Under the pieces are notes generated by a model that saw only the letters and a list, made by a program, of their open reading frames with translations, had not been told where the DNA came from and did not search any database. DNA of 64,000 nt from Lepiota brunneoincarnata (Eukaryota; Basidiomycota; Agaricomycetes; Agaricales; Agaricaceae), in assembly GCA_023014365.1 (NCBI GenBank), contig JAEBUN010000019.1:1-64000 (forward strand), in the 5' to 3' direction. The translations under genes were made by a program, and so were the position numbers. Shown piece after piece: positions 54,413 through 64,000 of the stretch (its first letter is position 1; every line of letters starts with the position of its first letter).

Positions 54413-56434
54413 TTAGCCTGGCTGAACATGGTAAAGAGAACACCCACATTCAAGTTTGCAATTTGATTGAAGAAGGTGACTGTACCAGCGAAGGGTGAGT
54501 ACTGCAAAGTCATGATGGGTCTGATCCACATCCAAGGCAAATGACTGGGATTGGTTTGGGTCAAGGAGAAAATCTGGAAATGATTTATGAAAGAAAGTAA
54601 TAGGCTTTTCATGGGCCAATTGGGAGGGGGGACAGCAATGACAGAGTGTAGATTGTGAAGAGCCAAGTAGAAGGCATCCTTGCGAATGCCAAGAAATTGT
54701 CCAACTTCAGAGACTCTCTCAAAATAATAGGGGGAGGAAGTTGTGATTGTTTCGTAGGAGTGAGAAAGAATGTAATATGTAATGATCTGTTTAGCAGTGG
54801 GAAGCGTAGATTGAGGAACCTGATTCATGATCTGCATGTAAAAGGCATCCAGAGCCCCCAAAGGCGTCACCTTGCCTCTCTCCCCAATCGCATCAAGGTA
54901 AGCAAGACATATCTCCAGTTGCGTGTCGGGAGACAGACTCTCATCACCAATAAAGTGGAGAACAATCGAGGCAAGGATGGGAAGTCCTCCAACCCTCTGT
55001 GAGAGCAGCTGCAGCTTGGACTCCTTTGGCCATCGTACCTGATCCAGAGTAACATCCCACTCAGTTTCATCGTGGATCTTCTGCAGTCCGTCTTTGAGGA
55101 TACAGTACACATCGCGGTAATCCTGTTCGGCATCGCACATGATCCCCTCGCGCCTGCAATCAACTGGGGGATCGGCTCTGGCGAATGTGCATTTGAGATG
55201 CCACTCAGGGTGGCTGCAAACCAGCCACAGGAGTGGGCACAGACTATTGGCCAATTGCCAGATGTAGTCACCAATGAGTGTAATGAGCTGAGGTTGAGCA
55301 ACCCCATCGCTGCACTCGTCCACTCCATCAACAATGACAACGAGAGGGCTTCGGGTGGTGTTTGTGGCAGTATGCTGGGCTGCTAGGAGGGTGTATGGGT
55401 CAATGATGAGCTTCCGAAACTGAATGGGGAGTGTCTTGTCGAGGATGGAGGGGTCACAGGATAGGATGTGTGTTATCAAATGATTATACCCCGCATCTCG
55501 GCTGGCAAGTTGGTAAGCGATTGTGGCGACGATACCCTTGGGACTGTCGCGGTTTTGCAGCTTGGAAAAGAAAAAGGACGCTCCAAGCTGCCCGAGTTCT
55601 TGACAACGCTTGGCAAACGTCTGAGCAACAGCAGACTTGCCTGCACCTGCAGGACCTGACAGCCATATAAAGTCCCAATTGCGTTTCTTGCCCAACAGCC
55701 ATTTGTTAAGCGTGTCCAGCAACTCTGTGCGGGTTTCAGGATGACATCGAGGAGGGGGGTCGCAGTCGGACGAGTCTACCTCAGCGCCGGGAACTCGGTT
55801 TTGGTTGAGTAGAAGGAGAACTGATCGACTTGAATCAATTGATGGCCGGATAGATATACTACACCAGAAAGGATCATACCCGTTCCACCGTTGTCAAGGT
55901 TTTGGAAAAACTGTTGAAGGAATTGGGGGTCCTTGAAAGGTTTGCTGTCAATCTTGTAAACGATCTTCTCAGCAAAAATTGGATTCTCAATCTTAAAGTC
56001 GTGGGCACCAGAAAATAAACTAGCTGAGGCCCAAACAGACGGCTCTGATATACCAGTAGTCAGTATGAATTTCGTTCAGCGTAGGCATCACGCACGATTT
56101 GGTTGGTCGGGAGTATTGTGGGCTTTATGCTGTTCGGGTACCAAGCTGTGTTCAGCTCTAGACTTGGGGGCATTCGACTGATGTTTGGATTTGTTCGATG
56201 TTGGCGGGGAATCGGTGACTGTCATGGGCTTGTTCGACAGTGTGGTGGCGGCGGCGGCGGTGGCGTCTTGAGCTGTGATGTTGCAGGATGATTCGCTATC
56301 ACTGACGCAACTGTAGGTGTTGCACGTATGGATTCAGAAGCTTCAGGTAGGGGTCCAGGTGGAAGAGGACGTTTTGAGGTGAATATCTTTTGGAAAAACG
56401 ATCTCCTTGCCTTTGGAGATTTGGACGTCGGCAT
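54413..56434 (-). pseudogene. NACHT-domain STAND NTPase, copy C (three exons, broken)
   Basis: Same plan as copy A: exon 1 from ATG 56434 (MPTSKSPKARRSFFQKIF), exon 2 with SLFSGAHDFKIENPIFAEKI, exon 3 from PGAEVDSSDCDPPPRCH. The introns have the same ends as in copy A. Walker A GPAGAGKSAVAQTF, Walker B PLVVIVDGVDECSD and LLWLVCSHPEWHLK are kept. Two lesions break it. A 7-bp deletion in exon 1 (about 56285) shifts the frame before TLSNK. A one-base loss near 54630 (CCCAATTGG for CCCAAATTGG) moves HEKPITFFHKSFPDFL out of register. A CCG/GCC triplet run (56248-56265) has also grown. The frame from 55722 to 54406 is otherwise open, so a shortened product is possible. Confidence 0.8.
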
Positions 56435-56454
56435 GATGGCTGGGCAGACAACGG

Positions 56455-56676
56455 GATCCGATGAGGAGACGCCCATGCAGCTGTAGATGATATTTTTGGA
56501 ACCTAGGTCACGACACCAGGTAGAGGCAATCCACGATTCTAAGGAGCTCATAAGCCTGTGAAAAAGGCATCCGATGAGGGGACACCCATATAGCTGTAGA
56601 TGTTATTTTCTGAACCTAGGTCACGACACCAGGCAGAGGCAATCCACGGTTCTAAAGAGTTCATAAGCCTGTGAAA
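56455..56676 (-). repeat. Tandem duplication of 112 bp upstream of NACHT copy C
   Basis: Two units (from GGATCCGATGAGGAGACG at about 56455 and GCATCCGATGAGGGGACA at about 56567), both ending CATAAGCCTGTGAAA. Copy A has one unit. 112 is not a multiple of three, so if the segment is coding the frame changes. Confidence 0.8.
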
Positions 56677-58771
56677 GATTGCAGGGAGGTTAATATGCCT
56701 CCAAGCATTCAACATTTCAGGCACTGTCCAGACACTGGCCATGGGTATTTCAAACGCCAGGAAAGAACTGTGCCTTGTTCCCGTTTCTGTGTCCAAAAAA
56801 AACATGGATACAGACCACCCCATGGGCAATGACACGCTACAGCAAGGGCAAGTGCGTCACCAAGCTGGTTGCTGTCCTGCAGAGAGCCCGGGTTGTGATC
56901 CGATGCATCACTCGTTGGGCTGTTCATTTTGCTGGTGACCGAATTCGCAGTTTCACGCTTGCATTTACTACACCCAATGTTACGCATACGCTGTGGTGGA
57001 ATAATAGATGATGCTGGAGAAGTGGGGGGACACTAGCGATACTGGAGGCACGGGAAAGCTGAAGATACCGGCAAAGCAAGAGACACAGGCTCGAGCGAGT
57101 GTCAGTCGATGTTATGTCTGAAGGTGAAGTTGCCCATATTGGTCTTGGCTCTAGTGTGGCTCTGGCCTAGATCCCAGTGGTTCTGGCCTGGCTTCTGGCG
57201 GCTGTTTTCACAAGTCTACTAGCACTGACCGTGTTTTTTCGGCACCATTTACCCCCACAAATTGCGGGTGCCTATGTTTCTAGGGAGAGCAGGTGGATGC
57301 TTAGAAGGTAGATGAGCCCAGCTTTGCAACCGGTGTGCTCTTTCAGAAGTGAATGTACCCAGGGCGAGGCACTTTATCAATTCGGCGTTGGATTACTATC
57401 CCTCATGTAGCGTTTGCAAATTTTCAGCTGCGAGTGAATTCCTCTCCGGTCCTGGCACGCCACTTTAGCCGTAGGCTGGTGGATATCTCACGTGAAAACC
57501 AATTCCTTTGACTTTGAGCGTGAACTTGCAGAGTGTGGGAACGGGACCTTCCGATGTGACTCTAAGGCAGAGAGGGCGTTTGAATTTTGTCACAGGATTG
57601 TCCCCGGGTTTTTCGGTCTTCGATGAGTGTCGGTTTGCGGCGTCTGAGCGTGCGAGCGGTCAAGTGTTTTTGATCAGTTTAGGAGCCGCCTGGCGTCTAG
57701 TGGGGATTGAATGGACTCGTGGCACCAACATCACGCCGCCCAGCAGAAACTGGGTAAAACCCACTTTTCTAGTAAAGTACAAGGAGACGCGTTGTACAAT
57801 TTTTCCTGGTAATAGCCCATGCAGTGTAATCACTTCCGTTGAGTTTTGAAAGCAGACAGCAGGAGAGATCTGGGTGGATCTAGTTTTTGATGGGCATTCC
57901 GACATGAGAAAGCGCTTGGAAACCCATGTATTTCACCACTATTGCACTCCCTTCCAGTAAAAAAGGCGGGTTTCCGTATGAACCGTTAGAGCTGGCTACT
58001 GGACATATACTCAAATATTTCCACGTTCTCAAGCCAAATCGTTCCTCTGCAAACTCGCAAGTTCAAACACTCCTCCTGACACTAGATTGGGTAAGCACGT
58101 GACCGTACCATCTCACGCATGTCACATCGCATCGGGGCTCTTTTTGCACCGACGTCAGCTGTCATCGGTGGATTCTTTCACCGATGCCAAATCGGTCAGT
58201 TACCCAGGACGCGGAAGACACATGGGCGCTTCCATCATGATCTCCTTACAACCTGCCAGCTACCGAGTGTCCTCCAGAGCGAGGGAGGGGGGGGAGCTTT
58301 GAGGACGACAGAGAGCGACGGTGAGTGGGGAGTAGTCGTGCATGGGTGGCATACTGACGGGGAGGCTCAGAGACTGGCGGTTTCTTTGATTATATTGGTA
58401 TATCCTGTCTCCTTTCCGCATCTCGTCCCCCGGTCTCCTCCTTCACCCCCGCCTTGCTCTTACCCTCTTCCTCATCATTGTCCTCCCTTCCAGGCTCCCC
58501 TCCCTCTACCTCTAGGAGTCGCATACTGGCTTTGTCTCTATGCTCTGGCATTCTCCTCACGGTATCGTTCATTATTCCAAGAAACTCTATATAGCATTCT
58601 TACAACTTAAGCAGGCAGTACATTGGTTTCGACCTGGAACTTTTCATATACAAGCATAGCAGTGTCCTTTTTCCCCCTACACTTCTGGTCCTGTGGACTA
58701 TCAACTCAGCACTCTACCAACCCCGGCAGGGATTTCACTAACTCACCGATATTCATTCTCGGGCGAACTTC
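56677..58771. other. Region of uncertain content
   Basis: Minus frames at 56548-56835 and 56709-56987 (SLEPWIASAWCRDLGSENN, SVWTVPEMLNAWRHINLPAI) are continuous with the duplicated NACHT flank in protein terms, so part may be an old upstream exon. The plus frame 57508-57849 (113 codons) is ATG-started but has no motif. The CT-rich stretch at 58390-58520 gives uninformative frames. Confidence 0.35.
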
Positions 58772-59458
58772 TCACAGCTCAAGTGCCAGCAGGTCCACCC
58801 TAGGTCCCATCTGCGCAAGACCCTTCCACACCCACAGTTCGACCTTCATTTCTACTCCATCTCTCGCCTTCACCGTCACCCGGCGTGCCAAGCCAGCACT
58901 CTGCCCACGCAATCGCGCCGCCTGTTCCACTCGGCCCATCCAAGCGACAACCGCTCTCTGTACGTCTCCGACCGAGACGTGGTGGCTCCCTAACCGAGGA
59001 TCGACCACAACTGTCTCACCGAAGCTTGTTGCGATTCGTAACCTTGTCACTGCGGGGTTCGTCGCTGGTGCCGAAATGTCCGCAAAGTGTACCGTTATTC
59101 CGTGGGTGGCACCCTGGACGTAATTGCTTACGGCCCCCCACATATGTCCTGGGTACGCTGGCATATCACTCGCAATGGGTTGGACTACCGGCCGCAGTGC
59201 CTCTCGCCGTTCCAGAGCAAAGTCGATTGCCCATGGCATCCTTTCGAGCAACATGTTACTTGGTAGCATTTGGTTGCCGCCACCACCTACAGCATTCATT
59301 GGTATGATGCTGGTAGGGATATCGTCAGTGGGCGGTAATGGCACCGGTAGTATCATCGGGGTAGGGGGGCAGTCAAATCTGTATATTTGTCGGGTGGGTG
59401 CACGGGCCCTTCCTTCGTTCCTCGGCCATCCCAGGAGGTAATGGTTGTTCATCGACAT
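58772..59458 (-). CDS. DUF6699-like protein (block copy 3)
   Basis: An intact frame of 228 codons, ATG at 59458 (MSMNNHYLLGW). It aligns over its full length with the gene at 14595-15290: PPTPMILPVPLPP, LRPVVQPIASDMP, GHMWGAVSN, ITVHFADISAPATNP, SVGDVQRAVVAWM, VELWVWKGL. It is 43 kb away from its closest intact relative. The core register matches DUF6699. The function is unknown. Confidence 0.7.
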   Translation of the reverse strand: MSMNNHYLLGWPRNEGRARAPTRQIYRFDCPPTPMILPVPLPPTDDIPTSIIPMNAVGGGGNQMLPSNMLLERMPWAIDFALERREALRPVVQPIASDMPAYPGHMWGAVSNYVQGATHGITVHFADISAPATNPAVTRLRIATSFGETVVVDPRLGSHHVSVGDVQRAVVAWMGRVEQAARLRGQSAGLARRVTVKARDGVEMKVELWVWKGLAQMGPRVDLLALEL

Positions 59459-59539
59459 TGGCTGATATTGTTTCTATAGGTATCGCCTTACTCTGCGTGG
59501 TAATGTATTATTTTATGACCTGACCACTAGTATTAGCGT

Positions 59540-59780
59540 GTGGCTTATCAAAGCACCCAACAGCATTTTAGCGCCCACCAGTGTATATGTGCTTCAATGG
59601 ACCGTGCACAACGTCTGTAGGCTCTTTGGTGGTATCTCACACGGACGGGGAATGCTTTGCGCTTTAAAACATCCTGAATCAGTTCTGTTATGACCACTGG
59701 GTATCTTGAGGCTGGCTCACATATAGCTAATGCGCTCTGGGTCTTGATAGCTCTACGATGCCCACTGACGGTTAAGCGGC
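59540..59780 (-). pseudogene. Middle part of the duplicated block, copy 3
   Basis: Words matching 15370-15640 and 12560-12830: GTGGTATCTCACACGG, GTTCTGTTATGAC, GGCTCACATATAGCTAAT, GCCCACTGACGGTTAA. It is upstream of the DUF6699-like gene, as in the other two blocks. No clean frame. Confidence 0.4.
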
Positions 59781-62194
59781 CATTAGCCTGGTACTTTGTT
59801 CATTCGACTTGAAACTACCTTGAAGGCAATATTCTCTCGGGTTCGGGGCCTTGTTTTTCTCTACTTTGACGATGTCCTCCACTTGCTTAGTCTTGGTCGA
59901 TTGTTGTCCGGGACGGCGGCTCAACCTTTAGATTGTCCAACCCGTGGCGCAACAACTTCTTTATGTAGTCTGCGACGACTGCCTTTAGTTTCTGTCGTTC
60001 CGGACTCGAAAATCCACTCGAGGGATGACTTGCTCACCACGGGGGTGACTTGTGGGTTAGTGGCCTTTGCTTTGTGCGCTGGACTTGTTCGCAAGATTTG
60101 GGCTGGCGACACTCTAGAGTCTTGGCGTTCTGGACGTTGTTCCTGGTTGCAAGCTGTGGGAGACCCCCGGCAAGTCCTTGAGTTGGGGAGTGGAAGTGGG
60201 GGGGGGGGGGACGGGGAGATTGGGAAAATGTGTCGCCTGAGGTTTGACGTGGGAACTGGAATGTGATCTGTTTTGCCTCTCTCGTCCTCTGTCCCAGCAT
60301 CGGTATCCTCGCGAGGCGTCGCTGTGGTGTATGGTGCTTTTTGGTTGAGGGAGGATGGGATTGAGTGGTTTAATGCGGTTTTCTTTTTTTTGTGGACGTG
60401 GAGTGGGGTTTTGAGTAGCTAAAATGTTCCTTTGTAGTGTGTTTACTGAGAAAATATGGTTTTTTTTATTTTTCCTCGGCGTGTCTTTGCATTGAGGATT
60501 TTTAGAGGCGGGCCCCCCCCTTCCACCTCTTGTGTTTCCTAGCCGAAGGACTGGACGCATGTGGGTGTAATTAATTGACTCCAAAAAATCCTATATGCTG
60601 TATATGGAAGTTGTAGGCGCGTACACTTATGTGGCCGGAAATGCCCGAGCACGTGATCCTTAACGTATCGTCTGTTTATCTACTTACGGAGAAGTATCGG
60701 AGGCAAAGACGTTGGACTCTGAATGTAGAGATTGTGCCAAAAGAAAAAAGAGAGATTTTTTTTTTTTGAAGCAGTGAATGGCACTATGTAAAAATTGAAT
60801 GACATCAAGGGGTTTTGTAGGAGGATCGGTCATGCGATTGAGGGAGGGACTGTGGTGGTAGGAATGGTGGACGTGGTGGGGTTTCATCCAATATCTTGGG
60901 ACAGCTCTGTTCTCCATTTGCTGTCGAACGGTTAGTTGCTGGGAGGCGATTTGGTATATTTAGGGCGTAGAGACCAACTGCCTCCAACGTCACCACCATC
61001 TCTCTTCTGTGAAAGCTTATTCGTTTTGGCGGACCTGAGCGTATTCTGCTGGATATGCAAGTCGTCAATCATTGCGTACTCTTCTCGTTCGCATTTGCGC
61101 TGCTCCAGAGAAGGGGGGGAAACGTGATTGGCTACTGATTTCCAAGTTTGTCACGTCCATCAATGGATATTCACTCGAAGTGTGGGGCATCTTAAAGAGG
61201 CTTCACGGTGGGCTCTATCACACAAGATACTGGTGTGTCGGCTGCTGCTGGTGCTCAGGCTTGAGTCACGCAGTTTAATTATCAAAGGAATGTATCCTTT
61301 TGAGAACATTGTTGTCATATCCCTGGTTGCTCAGATCACCACTGAGTCTGTCTTCGGGGGGTGATGTACGTTACCCGGGCGAATAGCAAGCCGTAGGGGA
61401 CTATTAACCTCCTATGAGTGATGGCGCCTCTGGCATGTTCAGCCTCTGCTTCACAACAGTGGCCGTCCCCCTTTCCCGTCTTTTTTGAACTGAGATACTT
61501 GGATGATATTTCTGGGATTATTGAGAAGCTGCGCTGCAGTCTTACCCAACCCGTGATAAGTCAGGCCAGACCTTGAGACACACCAAATATTTGCAATATT
61601 TTCCGGTGCCACAAGAGCCACCGCGAGAGACCGCGCTCAAGCCTTCGAGAGACCTGGTGTTGAATTTAGTGCTGTACTTGATCGACCTGAGGGACTCCCC
61701 CCCCCTTTTGTTGAGACCGTGCTTCTCGAGTCCCATCAATTCTACATATGGTTGCATACGCTGTGCACCCCGGCATCAACCTAGACCCTGACCCGGATTA
61801 GTCCCGACGGGAGGATTTAGTATCCTCGAGCCAGGTTGCTTGAGGAAATAGGAACTTGCTGAGCGCAATCCTGAAATTCCATTCATCCATGTTTACCCAG
61901 GATGTGTGGATGCGCTTACCTTTGAAATGACTGGCCATTGGCTTACCGTTCTCTATTGTTACTTCCTTCGACTGGTAAGCTGGTTGTTTGCAACCAAACC
62001 GGAGGTGTGTGCAGAGTATATGTTCTATGATCTACTATGTAGCGGGAAAGGCATTTTGCGGAGAAACAAGAATGGGGATGACATTGGCAACGAAGGCTTT
62101 CCGGATACAGTGGATCACTGCATGGGCAGAGAAGGTTATGAGAATATTTGGTCAAGGCAACCAAGAGCACTGTAATGTGATGTCTAGTATATAC
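59781..62194. other. Intergenic stretch without a recognised gene
   Basis: Frames at 59796-60266 and 60114-60584 overlap each other on both strands in a G-rich or T-rich context. No family motif was seen up to 62194. The plus frame 61906-62175 (89 codons) has one hydrophobic segment (WLTVLYCYFLRLVSWLF) and could be a small gene, but nothing supports it further. The third member of the 13188/15946 protein pair was not found here. Confidence 0.35.
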
Positions 62195-62300
62195 TGTTGA
62201 AATCCACCCAAGAAGGTGGACAATGACGAGGGCAGGTATTCATGAGAGACAACAACGGGGGTGGGGAGGAAGGGGAGTAAATAGACAAGGTACTACTGGT
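62195..62300 (+). mobile_element. Partial copy of the 205-bp LTR family
   Basis: TGTTGAAATCCACCCAAGAAGGTG resembles the start of the solo LTR at 37012. The similarity continues for about 100 bp (GACAACAACGGGGGTGGG) and then fades; no right end or target duplication was found. Confidence 0.6.
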
Positions 62301-63376
62301 AAACTACACATGTATATAATCTACCTACCTCAGTCTTGTCCTACTCGTATGACCTTGTTAAACACCATGGTTTTGGATGTTTACTTGCTAGATGAAGGAG
62401 CCCAGATGCAACGAATTTAGTGGGGGACGTGAGATTGCGTGATATAGGGTGTGTGAATGAATCTGTATTCCGTGGTGATTTCCTGGAACACTTTTCTATG
62501 TGCCTTCCAGATATACGACTATTCGCATAGCAATTATCTGCTAGTCAGCATCAATGATGGTGTGTTTGGACAACAAGGGTAGTCCGAGTCTCCCGGTACA
62601 CACAAACTCGGCACTGCATCAAATTACAAACCTATTCAGATCACCTAATACTATAATATGTGAGCATAGTGCGTTCACCTGGCACCTTGAATAGAGACCG
62701 TAGAGAACGGTCGTCACCAAATGTAGCAGGAACGGGATCAGTAGCCGAGGTTATTATATCCTCAGGACGGGCTCCGTCCGTCTCGAAGTCCTGTGGTTGT
62801 TTCGCTCGATTGGACTTGCGCCCTGTTCCGCCGACAGAAATGTTGCCTGCTCCTCAAGGGTATCCTTGGGACAATCGATAGCTGTCCTACCTTGGGACTC
62901 CTCATACCTGTGTGACTTACTCGCCCTTCCCCAGCAAGGGACAACAGAACTCCGGTGTCAAACTCGCTCACTTTCCCCTTCGAGCTTAATGACTTCCTCA
63001 TTTCTCCTCGGACCCTGTTGCTGGATAATTTAGGGGACTCTTCCGATGATGCGAGTATGAGTGCTACTCGTGCTGACTGGGGCGGAGGCTCTTCAAAGTA
63101 TAAAATACATTCTGCACAACGTAAATCTAGGTTGGTTGTGGTCCGACAGCCTGGGAAAATGATGATTTTCTCAAAGCCTCTGATGGCTCGATGTTGTAGT
63201 AAAGTTGTTGAAACATGCCTAGAGTCTTGTTCACCAGCTAGGTCTATGCAGAATACGACTCGGGGCGATCCCTGATCACCTCGTACATGCTTGGCTTTGA
63301 GAGCGGGTGATGGCTTCCGTCTCTCGCTTTCATAATCTCGCAGCGCCAACCTGGTATATCGGATATCGTCGCAAAG
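62301..63376. other. Stretch with an ambiguous pair of overlapping frames
   Basis: A minus frame (62762-63349, no ATG at its left end) and a plus frame (62955-63275) overlap. Neither has a domain that I recognise. One may be an exon. Nothing else of note was seen between 62301 and 62760. Confidence 0.3.
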
Positions 63377-64000
63377 TCACGAAGGGGGCTGCTGATCATC
63401 TGTGACCTCTGTAGACTCTCCCGGTCTTGCCTGGATCAACATGGGATATGTCAAAGGCAGCCCACACAATGAACGTCTCTCACGACTCACCCAACAATGA
63501 AGTGCCCTCTGTACACTATCATAGTCAATCGTAATCGCTTGCGACCTAGCCTTCCTTTCATTGTGGCAGAGAATGGCAGGATCAAGTTCAATGGGAAGAC
63601 GATCATCTTCTATATTCAAGGCATCAATGAGGTCCCGGACAGCACTTGCCGATGGGCGGCTTGCCGGATCATAGTCCCAGCAGCTACGCATCACTGGTCC
63701 TACTGCATTATCAACCGACTTGTATACCCGTACATCACCCAGAACTGGTCGTTCCGGATCGATTCCTCCCCTCAAAAAGGCACGTATCAGTTGAGCGGGC
63801 AATGCGTACTGCGCAAATGGGATTTCTCCTGTAAGGACCTTCCGGAATCAAAGGACAGGTTGGGCGGAAGTTGCTGACAATACGAGGGAGAACCATCTCA
63901 CCTCAAAGCAGATGCAGCCAAACGCCCATATGTCAGTCTCATATGTTGGTGGCGGTACAAGATCCCCGGTGAAGAACTCTGGAGCCATCCAATTTGTGGT
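63377..64000 (-). CDS. Protein kinase, C-terminal part (continues beyond the window)
   Basis: Exon 64000-63902 reads TNWMAPEFFTGDLVPPPTYE and TDIWAFGCICFE: the end of the activation segment (the APE motif) and subdomain IX (DxWxxGC). An intron of 63 bp (63839-63901; GTGAGA...GGAAG on the minus strand) joins GAG to GTC, giving CFEVLTGEIPFAQYALPAQL. Then come MRSCWDYDPASRPSASAVRD (subdomain XI, with the conserved Arg) and a C-terminal tail of about 70 residues to the stop at 63377. This is a Ser/Thr or tyrosine-kinase-like domain of the type abundant in mushroom genomes. The catalytic loop lies outside the window, so activity cannot be judged. The substrate is unknown. Confidence 0.9.
63839..63901 (-). 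other. Intron of the kinase gene
   Basis: 63 bp, donor GTGAGA, acceptor CCGGAAG. Splicing restores the kinase sequence CFE-VLTGEIPF in phase 0. Confidence 0.85.

Noticed and set aside
57508..57849. A plus-strand gene of 113 codons.
   Set aside because: No domain, no paralogue and an overlapping minus frame of similar length; left as undecided in the region entry.

Overview
The window reads as nuclear DNA of a filamentous basidiomycete, probably an Agaricomycete. The reasons are short GT-AG introns of about 60-75 bp, a NACHT-type STAND gene family, several DUF6699-type proteins, a Ser/Thr-kinase fragment of the usual fungal form, and nested Ty1/copia and Ty3/gypsy chromovirus retroelements. 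No rRNA, convincing tRNA, CRISPR or bacterial-type operon was seen. Family names come from recognising motifs by eye; no search was run.

Layout. 1-17 kb holds sparse small genes, nearly all on the minus strand: a glycine-rich secreted or membrane protein with introns (about 1762-2900), DUF6699-type genes (3903-4653, 9085-9915) and a duplicated three-part block built round a DUF6699-like ORF (12260-13475 and 14595-16416, with a third relative at 58772-59770). 5.3-9.1 kb is gene-poor and full of homopolymer tracts, including G16 and G14.

17.9-31.4 kb is an array of related cassettes. Each has, on the minus strand, a DUF6699-like relic, then a strongly conserved module of about 350 bp, then a small fast-diverging, often coiled-coil ORF (18107-18403, 21527-22201, 29760-30044), then a conserved tail. 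Interleaved with it is a tandem segmental duplication of about 3.7 kb that carries NACHT genes: copy A (26098-28122, three exons, apparently intact) and copy B (32577-33922, broken). Copy C (54413-56434, broken) lies beyond the transposon block.

33.9-53.8 kb is a nest of retroelements whose order of insertion can be read from 5-bp target duplications. It holds a decayed Ty1/copia element (plus strand) cut by a solo gypsy LTR, which itself holds a 205-bp solo LTR. Next is a Ty3/gypsy chromovirus (38268-53795) with both LTRs, a self-complementary primer site of Tf1/sushi type, a chromodomain integrase and a third ORF with two zinc knuckles. It has been entered by a minus-strand copia element (39000-44316), by a solo LTR (48402-49099) and by an unidentified piece of about 1.24 kb. 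All the elements carry nonsense changes and D-to-N changes of the C-to-T type, so none looks active.

The right end (56.7-64 kb) holds another DUF6699-like gene and the C-terminal part of a protein kinase that runs off the window. The picture is an accessory, duplication-rich region in which innate-immunity-type NACHT genes, small variable ORFs and retroelements have spread together.
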